Below the pieces are notes generated by a model. That model was not told the origin of the DNA. It worked only from the letters and a program-made list of their open reading frames with translations, and ran no database searches. Positions 55,920 to 64,000 of a stretch of DNA of 64,000 nt are shown in pieces. The DNA comes from Burkholderiaceae bacterium (GTDB taxonomy: Bacteria; Pseudomonadota; Gammaproteobacteria; Burkholderiales; Burkholderiaceae_B), in the NCBI GenBank assembly GCA_017983955.1, contig JAGOAJ010000004.1:62001-126000 (forward strand). The letters run 5' to 3'. The position numbers were made by a program, and so were the translations under genes. How positions within the stretch are numbered: position 1 is the stretch's first letter; each line of letters begins with the position of its first letter.

Positions 55920-56972
55920 ATGGAAAAAAACATATCGTATTCCGACCTAATCGAGATATGCGCCGCTGTTTTTAGAGCAGTGGGTGTGCCGTCCGATGTC
56001 GCCGAAGTCGTAGCGGAAAATCTGGCATATGGGGACCTGAGAGGCGTGAGCTCACATGGCGTTGTGCGAGTGCCAATCTATGTACGCAGGGTTGAGGAAG
56101 GAGTAATAGATCCGAATAGCCAAATTGTCGTGGAAAAAGAGAGTGGCAGCACATTACTCGTGGATGGTTCCAACAATTTTGGAGCGTACGTCGGCATTAG
56201 CGCTCTTAGATTAGGGATTAAAAAAGCTAAAGACCAAGGGGTATGTGCAATAGGCATCAAAGGATCTAATCATTACGGCTTGGGGGCCTATTATGCAGCT
56301 GAAGCCATAAAGCATGGGTGCTTGCTAATCGCCGCTTCTAATGCTCCTCAGACCATGGCTCCCGTTGGGGGCGTACGCCCATTTCTGGGAACGAACCCAC
56401 TGACCATTGGAGTGCCCACCAAGAATGGCGCACCATTCATGCTGGATATGGCAACTAGCGTGGTTGCTCGTGGCCGCATGATGGTCGCCGAAAAACAGGG
56501 CACACAAATCCCCAATGACTGGGCCATAGACACTGAGGGAAATCCGACCAGCGATCCGACGCTTGCACTTCAAGGATCTCTACTTCCGCTTGGCGGATTC
56601 AAGGGGTTTGGATTAGCTATGGCCCTTGATATCTTGTCAGGCGTTTTGACCGGCGCAGGTTACGGACCAAGCGTAAATAGCTTATACGAAGATTTCTCTA
56701 AGTCCCAAAACGTGGGGCACTTTTTTATTGTGGTGGATATTTCCAAGTTTATTGATATCAATGAATTTCAGGACAGGATGCAACACTACATTGATTTGCT
56801 CAAGAAAGAGCCAGTACATCAGGATACCACCGAGCTTTTTTATGCAGGCGAGCTAGAGCACAAGAAAGAGCAAAACTCACGTAAAGAAGGCATCGTTATC
56901 CCATCGCAGATCCGTGAAAGCCTGATGGCCCTTGCCCAGAAGTACGAGATAGATGTAGATGTATTGAACTAA
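55920..56972 (+). CDS. Malate/L-lactate/sulfolactate dehydrogenase family (ComC-like)
   Basis: An NAD(P)-dependent 2-hydroxyacid dehydrogenase of the Ldh2 family, which includes malate, ureidoglycolate and (R)-sulfolactate dehydrogenase (ComC). 350 residues. Family motifs: GVSSHGVVRVPIYV (catalytic histidine), GSNHYGLGAYYAAEAIKHG, FLGTNPLTIGVPT and GFKGFGLAMALDILSG. In Chromohalobacter salexigens ComC makes (R)-sulfolactate from sulfopyruvate for SuyAB; position before a SuyAB-like lyase suggests the same here. Malate, lactate or another 2-hydroxyacid is the alternative. A C-terminal tail (KKEQNSRKEG) is charged. Confidence 0.8.
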   Translation: MEKNISYSDLIEICAAVFRAVGVPSDVAEVVAENLAYGDLRGVSSHGVVRVPIYVRRVEEGVIDPNSQIVVEKESGSTLLVDGSNNFGAYVGISALRLGIKKAKDQGVCAIGIKGSNHYGLGAYYAAEAIKHGCLLIAASNAPQTMAPVGGVRPFLGTNPLTIGVPTKNGAPFMLDMATSVVARGRMMVAEKQGTQIPNDWAIDTEGNPTSDPTLALQGSLLPLGGFKGFGLAMALDILSGVLTGAGYGPSVNSLYEDFSKSQNVGHFFIVVDISKFIDINEFQDRMQHYIDLLKKEPVHQDTTELFYAGELEHKKEQNSRKEGIVIPSQIRESLMALAQKYEIDVDVLN

Positions 56973-57040
56973 TCAGCCTTTCTAAAAAACATTCCTTCTT
57001 TAATTAGATAAGTGAACCACTGATAACGGAGATAGTAGTT

Positions 57041-57295
57041 ATGAAAAAAGCAAGTGGGCGGGTGAGCATAATAGTCCACTGTAACGACAACGTAGCCACC
57101 CTGCTGGATAACGATGTCGATAGTGACCATCTTATAACCGGAATGGCATTGCAAACAGGGGTTGCAATGGGCCATAAGATCGCTCTAATTGATATCGCTA
57201 CCGGAGAGACAATTACCAAGTACGGCGTCACTATCGGTGTCGCAACACAACCAATATCAAAAGGAGACCACGTCCATGTTCACAACTGCGCCTAA
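57041..57295 (+). CDS. suyA: Lyase small subunit, SAF domain, candidate (2R)-sulfolactate sulfo-lyase alpha
   Basis: 84 residues forming one UxaA N-terminal SAF domain (IVHCNDNVATLL; ATGETITKYGVTIGVAT; ending HVHVHN). Two-gene members of this family are altronate or related hydro-lyases and SuyA/SuyB, which cleaves (R)-sulfolactate to pyruvate and sulfite. SuyA is about 8 kDa, which fits. The adjacent sulfite-type exporter and ComC-like dehydrogenase favour SuyA; no sugar-acid gene is near. It overlaps the next gene by 20 bases. Confidence 0.6.
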   Translation: MKKASGRVSIIVHCNDNVATLLDNDVDSDHLITGMALQTGVAMGHKIALIDIATGETITKYGVTIGVATQPISKGDHVHVHNCA

Positions 57296-58478
57296 ACAAA
57301 CTCAGCCTGTTCTCTCCGATGATTCGGGATGGTTTCAAGGATTTCACCGCGAAGATGGCTCGGTAGGTGTGCGCAATCATATGGTTGTGCTGTCCACTGT
57401 TGCGCTAACAAATAGATGGGCAGAGCTCGCCGCCGAAGAAAATACAGAGGCGTATGTTCTTTCTGGGGATTTTTTGCGTGGACTGCGTGGGGAAGATGCT
57501 GCAGTTCAGGACACCGTGTTGCGTACCTTTGTAACGCATCCCAACGTCGGGGCAACACTCATCTTATGTTTTGATCGTGTTAGTGGTAAAAGCTGGCGCG
57601 ACTGGGCCAAGAGCGTCGGTCGCCCCGTTGAAGTGTTGACCATGATAGAACAAGACGGCATGAGCGCGGCGGTACAGCATGCAAGGCAGGCACTGGCCCG
57701 ACTCGATACAGAACGTCAGAAGGCGAGCAGAAAGCCAGCTCCGTTATCTGCCCTGACTATAGCGCTTGAGTGTGGAGGTTCGGATGCGACAAGCGCCTTA
57801 TGTTCAAACCCTGCGGTGGGGCGATTCGTAGAGCGAGTCATTGACGCCGGAGGTACAGCGATTGTATCCGAGACTGCCGAGTTTATTGGTACCGAACCTA
57901 TCATCGAGCAACGGGCAGTGAATGATGATGTTCGTCGAAAAATCATCGAAAGCATTTCGAATGCCGATCAACGAATGCACGATGACAGCTCACGTTATAG
58001 AGGGATCAATCCTACAGCCGAAAATATCGAAGCCGGGCTTACGACCCTAGTTGAGAAATCCATGGGTGCGGTATGCAAAATCGGTGATTGCAAGCTTGAT
58101 GGTTGGTTAGCGTTTGGCGAAGCGGCAGGATCGCCTGGTATGTACTTTATGGACACTCCGTTTTTCAGCCCCATATCGCTCACTGGTATGGTGGCGGCCA
58201 GAGCTCAGATTGTCCTGTTCACCATAGGCGTGTTTAATCCTTCAGGAAATCCGATTGCCCCTACCATCAAAATATGCGGGAACTCGAATACTATAAAAAC
58301 GTGGCATGAGGCCATCGATCTCGATGTCTCGGCGGTTGTTTTCGGTTTAGAGACATTAGATGATTCAGCCGACCGCATCGAGGCATCTGTGATGAATGTG
58401 GCAAACGGAGCTGTAACGAAAAACGAGAGCCTGGGTGACGGTCAGATTATCATTCCAAAGACCTGCCCTCTAATCTAG
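57276..58478 (+). CDS. suyB: Lyase large subunit, UxaA family, candidate (2R)-sulfolactate sulfo-lyase beta
   Basis: The catalytic subunit, 400 residues from ATG 57276 (AAGGAG 9 bases upstream); an earlier in-frame ATG lies inside suyA. Family motifs: GFHREDGSVGVRNHMVV, LECGGSDATSALCSNPAVG, NIEAGLTTLVEKSMGA and FMDTPFFSPISLTGM. Where sugar-acid dehydratases read GRGSxFG and PSIKLATN, this protein has GVFNPSGNPIAPTIKICGN, so it is off the altronate/galactarate line. That, its size (SuyB is about 42 kDa) and its neighbours support a sulfo-lyase. Its exact substrate is unproven. Confidence 0.6.
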   Translation: MFTTAPKQTQPVLSDDSGWFQGFHREDGSVGVRNHMVVLSTVALTNRWAELAAEENTEAYVLSGDFLRGLRGEDAAVQDTVLRTFVTHPNVGATLILCFDRVSGKSWRDWAKSVGRPVEVLTMIEQDGMSAAVQHARQALARLDTERQKASRKPAPLSALTIALECGGSDATSALCSNPAVGRFVERVIDAGGTAIVSETAEFIGTEPIIEQRAVNDDVRRKIIESISNADQRMHDDSSRYRGINPTAENIEAGLTTLVEKSMGAVCKIGDCKLDGWLAFGEAAGSPGMYFMDTPFFSPISLTGMVAARAQIVLFTIGVFNPSGNPIAPTIKICGNSNTIKTWHEAIDLDVSAVVFGLETLDDSADRIEASVMNVANGAVTKNESLGDGQIIIPKTCPLI

Positions 58479-58480
58479 TT

Positions 58481-58517
58481 AAGTCGACAAAGCGCTAGAC
58501 GGGCGCGGCGTCGACTT
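58481..58517. terminator. Inverted repeat between converging lyase and rfbB genes
   Basis: AAGTCGAC (58481-58488) and GTCGACTT (58510-58517) flank 21 bases. It starts 3 bases after the suyB stop, is followed by TAATAATAA on the plus strand, and touches the rfbB stop. The large loop makes it a weak terminator at best; it also marks the right edge of the A+T-richer block. Confidence 0.35.
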
Positions 58518-59539
58518 TAATAATAACCCGCACGGCTCAGGCTCACGGACCGCCCCAAAAACCACCTGACCGTCTCCGCAATCCCTTCCTTAAACGTATG
58601 GGTCGCCCGCCAGCCCAGCTCCTGCTGGGCCTTACTGGCATCGATGGCGTAACGCAGATCATGGCCGGGACGGTCGCTAACATGAGTAATCAGATCACGG
58701 TAAGGCCGTCCAGGGGATGGGTGCAGTTCTTGTAAGACGTCGCAAATAGTCAGGACCACATCCATGTTGTGTTGCTGGTCGTGGCCGCCTAAGTTGTAGC
58801 TGGCCCCGACCACGCCTTTAGTCAGTACGGTGTACAGGCCCAAAGCGTGGTCTGCCACGTATAGCCAGTCGCGTACTTGCTGGCCGTTGCCATAGATGGG
58901 TATGGGCTGGCCGACCATGGCATTTAGTATGACGGTGGGGATTAGCTTTTCGGCATGCTGCCAAGGGCCGTAGTTGTTGGCGCAGTTGCTAATCACCACA
59001 GGCAGGCCATAGCTGCGATGCCAAGCACGCACTAGGTGGTCGGCGCTGGCTTTGCTGGCCGCATAGGGTGAACTGGGGGCGTAAGGGCTGGCTTCGGTGA
59101 ACAGCCCGGCGCTGTCGCCCAGGTCGCCATACACCTCGTCAGTGGATACATGGTGAAAGCGAAAGCTGGCCTGGCGCTGTGGCGATAGCTGCTGCCAGTA
59201 ACAACGACTGGCTTCCAATAAATGAAAGCTGCCCATGATGTTGGTGTTCATGAAGACGGCTGGACCGTGTAATGAACGGTCTACATGGGATTCGGCGGCC
59301 AGGTGCATGACGGCATCGGGTTGATGTTGCTGGAAAATACGGTCTAGCGAAGCACGGTCGCAGATGTCTGCTTGCTCGAATACATAACGGGGGTTTTGCG
59401 TGACGCTAGCGATAGCGGCCAGGTTGCTGGCGTAGGTCAGTTTGTCCAGGTTAACCACAGAGTCTGTTGTATGGTTAATAAGATGACGGACAACTGCTGA
59501 GCCAATAAAACCCGCGCCACCAGTGATCAGTATTTTCAT
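58517..59539 (-). CDS. rfbB: dTDP-glucose 4,6-dehydratase (orphan)
   Basis: It makes dTDP-4-keto-6-deoxyglucose, a precursor of rhamnose and other deoxysugars in surface polysaccharides. 340 residues from ATG 59539: dinucleotide loop [28 protein letters not shown], the T-D-E triad HVSTDEVYG and the Y-x-x-x-[15 protein letters not shown]. No rfbA, rfbC or rfbD gene is close. No ribosome binding site is seen; TATAAT lies 7 bases upstream. Confidence 0.93.
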   Translation of the reverse strand: MKILITGGAGFIGSAVVRHLINHTTDSVVNLDKLTYASNLAAIASVTQNPRYVFEQADICDRASLDRIFQQHQPDAVMHLAAESHVDRSLHGPAVFMNTNIMGSFHLLEASRCYWQQLSPQRQASFRFHHVSTDEVYGDLGDSAGLFTEASPYAPSSPYAASKASADHLVRAWHRSYGLPVVISNCANNYGPWQHAEKLIPTVILNAMVGQPIPIYGNGQQVRDWLYVADHALGLYTVLTKGVVGASYNLGGHDQQHNMDVVLTICDVLQELHPSPGRPYRDLITHVSDRPGHDLRYAIDASKAQQELGWRATHTFKEGIAETVRWFLGRSVSLSRAGYY

Positions 59540-59546
59540 GGGGGAA

Positions 59547-59552
59547 ATTATA
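59547..59552 (-). promoter_or_regulatory. Perfect TATAAT 7 bases before the rfbB start
   Basis: A -10 consensus ends 7 bases before ATG 59539, so initiation would occur at or next to the A of the start codon, giving a leaderless or nearly leaderless mRNA. The 17-base-spaced -35 is poor (TTAATG). Confidence 0.3.
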
Positions 59553-59636
59553 CTCAGCAACGGTGCCACCATTAACTACAACAGCAGCACCGCCAGATAC
59601 GACTCGCGGATCAAGCCCGCTATAGCTATAGATTAC

Positions 59637-62528
<2,892 letters not shown>

Positions 62529-64000
62529 CTAGTGCGGTAAATGGCCTGGGAAACCCTGCAAATAGCGCTCACGGAATTCGTCAGGAGGCAGCGGCCGGCT
62601 GAAATAATAGCCCTGCATATGGTCGCAACCATGGGCGTGCAGAAACTGGGCTTGCTCCAGGGTTTCAACGCCCTCGGCGACTACCGCCAATTCCATCCCA
62701 TGGGCCAGAGCGACGATGGCGCGGACTATGGCGGCATCATCAGGGTTGGTCATGACGTCTTTAATAAAAGCACGGTCAATTTTCAGCACATGAATGGGGA
62801 ACTGTTTAAGGTAGCTTAAGGACGAATAGCCGGTACCGAAGTCGTCGATAGACAAACTAAGACCCAGCTTATTCAAAGACTCCAGGGCTATCACCGCAGC
62901 GCCTGTGTCGCGCATGACAGTGCTTTCGGTCAGCTCCAGTTCTAGCAAGGTGGGGTCCAGACCCGTAGTCTGCAACACTTGACATATCTGCCCAGGCAGA
63001 TCAGGTTGCTGGAACTGGCGCGCCGATAAATTCACTGACATTTGCAAGGGCGGTAAACCCTGGGCCTGCCACTTACCAACCTGGGAGCAGGCTTCATTCA
63101 GCACCCACATGCCTATGCTGGCGATCAGGCCGCTGTGTTCAGCCACGGGTATGAAACGATCTGGCGGCACCAGGCCCAACTTGGGATGTCGCCAGCGCAA
63201 TAAAGCCTCGACCCCGACCACAGCGCCAGTGGTAAAGCTGATTTTAGGTTGATATTCCAGCAGTAGCTCTTGGTTATCTACAGCGTTGTGCAGATACCCT
63301 TCAATTTGTAGACGCTCGCGCAGGCTTTGATCCATGTCTGGCGTATAAAAACAGTAGGTGTCCCGCCCTTCTTCTTTAGCGCTGCCCATGGCCACATTGG
63401 CTTTCTGCAACAGACCATCCTCGGTCTTATCGTCATCCGGGTATACGACCAGGCCTATGCTGGCGCTTAGGAAAACATCCTGGCCACGTATTGCAAAAGG
63501 CTTGCGCATAGCATCCAGCAGACGGTCGGCCATATCGGACGCCTGATCCATCTGATCGACCTTGTTTTGCACAATAATGAATTCATCCCCACCATGGCGT
63601 GCCAGAGTGTCGCCCTCTGGTAATAGCGCGGAAAGGCGCTGCACACAAATACGCAACACCTCGTTACCGTGGCTATGGCCAAAGGTATCATTGATTTTCT
63701 TGAAAAAATCCACATCCAGGAAGTGCACCACCACGCGATCAGAGCTGATCTTGGCTTGGGCCAGGGCTTCATGCAACTTGCTAATAATCAGCGTACGGTT
63801 GGGCAGACCGGTAAGTGCATCATGGGTCAACTGATCAACCAGAGCGCGCTGCAAGCGCTTACGCTCGGAGATATCCCGTACCACCACCATTGTGGTGGTA
63901 CGTCCATAGGTAAAAGGAATCTCGCCTCGGCTTACTTCTGCTGGAAACCACGCCCCCGACATGCGCTGGCACAGAACTTCAGTGTTGGCCTGCCCAGCTT
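62529..64000 (-). CDS. GGDEF/EAL cyclic-di-GMP protein (5' end outside window)
   Basis: The C-terminal 490 or so residues of a larger sensor; the reading frame is open through 64000. The visible N-terminal part is the end of a PAS/PAC sensor (MVVVRDISERKRLQ). The GGDEF domain keeps RHGGDEFIIVQ but has no I-site (PEGD at the expected place). The EAL domain is canonical: VEALLRWRHP, SVNLSARQF, LELELTES, IDDFGTGYSSLSYL, LKIDRAFIKD and VVAEGVE. It may make and degrade cyclic-di-GMP, or mainly degrade it. Confidence 0.93.
   Translation of the reverse strand, partial: AGQANTEVLCQRMSGAWFPAEVSRGEIPFTYGRTTTMVVVRDISERKRLQRALVDQLTHDALTGLPNRTLIISKLHEALAQAKISSDRVVVHFLDVDFFKKINDTFGHSHGNEVLRICVQRLSALLPEGDTLARHGGDEFIIVQNKVDQMDQASDMADRLLDAMRKPFAIRGQDVFLSASIGLVVYPDDDKTEDGLLQKANVAMGSAKEEGRDTYCFYTPDMDQSLRERLQIEGYLHNAVDNQELLLEYQPKISFTTGAVVGVEALLRWRHPKLGLVPPDRFIPVAEHSGLIASIGMWVLNEACSQVGKWQAQGLPPLQMSVNLSARQFQQPDLPGQICQVLQTTGLDPTLLELELTESTVMRDTGAAVIALESLNKLGLSLSIDDFGTGYSSLSYLKQFPIHVLKIDRAFIKDVMTNPDDAAIVRAIVALAHGMELAVVAEGVETLEQAQFLHAHGCDHMQGYYFSRPLPPDEFRERYLQGFPGHLPH

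Noticed and set aside
57041-58478. Altronate or galactarate dehydratase subunits
   Set aside because: Same family, but the GRGSxFG and PSIKLATN motifs of sugar-acid enzymes are replaced by GVFNPSG and PTIKICGN, and no sugar-acid genes are near. Kept only as the alternative reading.

Overview
The window is ordinary chromosomal DNA of a Betaproteobacterium, most likely family Alcaligenaceae (Burkholderiales; Bordetella, Achromobacter and Advenella relatives). This rests on gene order rather than a marker gene: kdsD-kdsC-lptCAB-hpf-ptsN-hprK-rapZ, gpmA-envC-ctpA-moeB divergent from rhodanese-grxC-secB-gpsA, an orphan Bug-type (TctC) binding protein, and several TRAP and branched-chain-type solute importers. 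Genes are tightly packed with many start/stop overlaps. No gene-free stretch exceeds 300 bases; the longest is about 285 bases (47408-47692). I see no rRNA or tRNA gene, CRISPR array, insertion sequence, integrase or prophage.

Region 1 (1-4763, minus strand): cydA-cydB-cydX-cydD-cydC, the cytochrome bd oxidase with its 30-residue subunit CydX and its assembly ABC transporter. Region 2 (4866-12420, plus): Kdo synthesis and lipopolysaccharide transport, then hpf, ptsN, hprK, rapZ and rlpA; rpoN, usually between lptB and hpf, is missing. Region 3 (12463-25344): rsmI, yraN, diaA, dolP, a TlpA-like thioredoxin, argB, a HAD nucleotidase, moeB, ctpA, envC, gpmA, then rhodanese, grxC, secB, gpsA and a Bug protein. 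Region 4 (25390-28689): trmL, comF, a BioC-like methyltransferase and an orphan amino-acid binding protein.

Region 5 (28768-38083): a seven-gene minus-strand operon holding a complete branched-chain-type ABC importer between two acyl-CoA-forming ligases, with a divergent Crp/Fnr regulator and a 16-base palindromic operator candidate. This looks like uptake plus CoA activation of an organic acid. Region 6 (38223-50293): glutamate dehydrogenase, asparaginase, and a minus-strand run TAXI binding protein - fused TRAP permease - kbl - tdh - pseudouridine synthase, in which threonine catabolism is translationally tied to a TRAP importer. A periplasmic-sensor GGDEF/EAL protein is divergent from it.

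Region 7 (51914-58478) is the most interesting. A TSUP (TauE/SafE) exporter is divergent from a TAXI-TRAP importer, a malate/L-lactate/sulfolactate-type dehydrogenase, and a two-subunit lyase of the UxaA family whose sizes and context fit (2R)-sulfolactate sulfo-lyase SuyAB. Together they read as a compact pathway that imports a C3 sulfonate, makes or uses (R)-sulfolactate, cleaves it to pyruvate and sulfite, and exports the sulfite. The two arms share interlocked face-to-face promoters, followed by two perfect inverted repeats in the importer mRNA leader. The block looks richer in A+T than its surroundings and may have been acquired.

Region 8 (58517-64000, minus): orphan rfbB, acnA, and a GGDEF/EAL protein that runs off the window edge.
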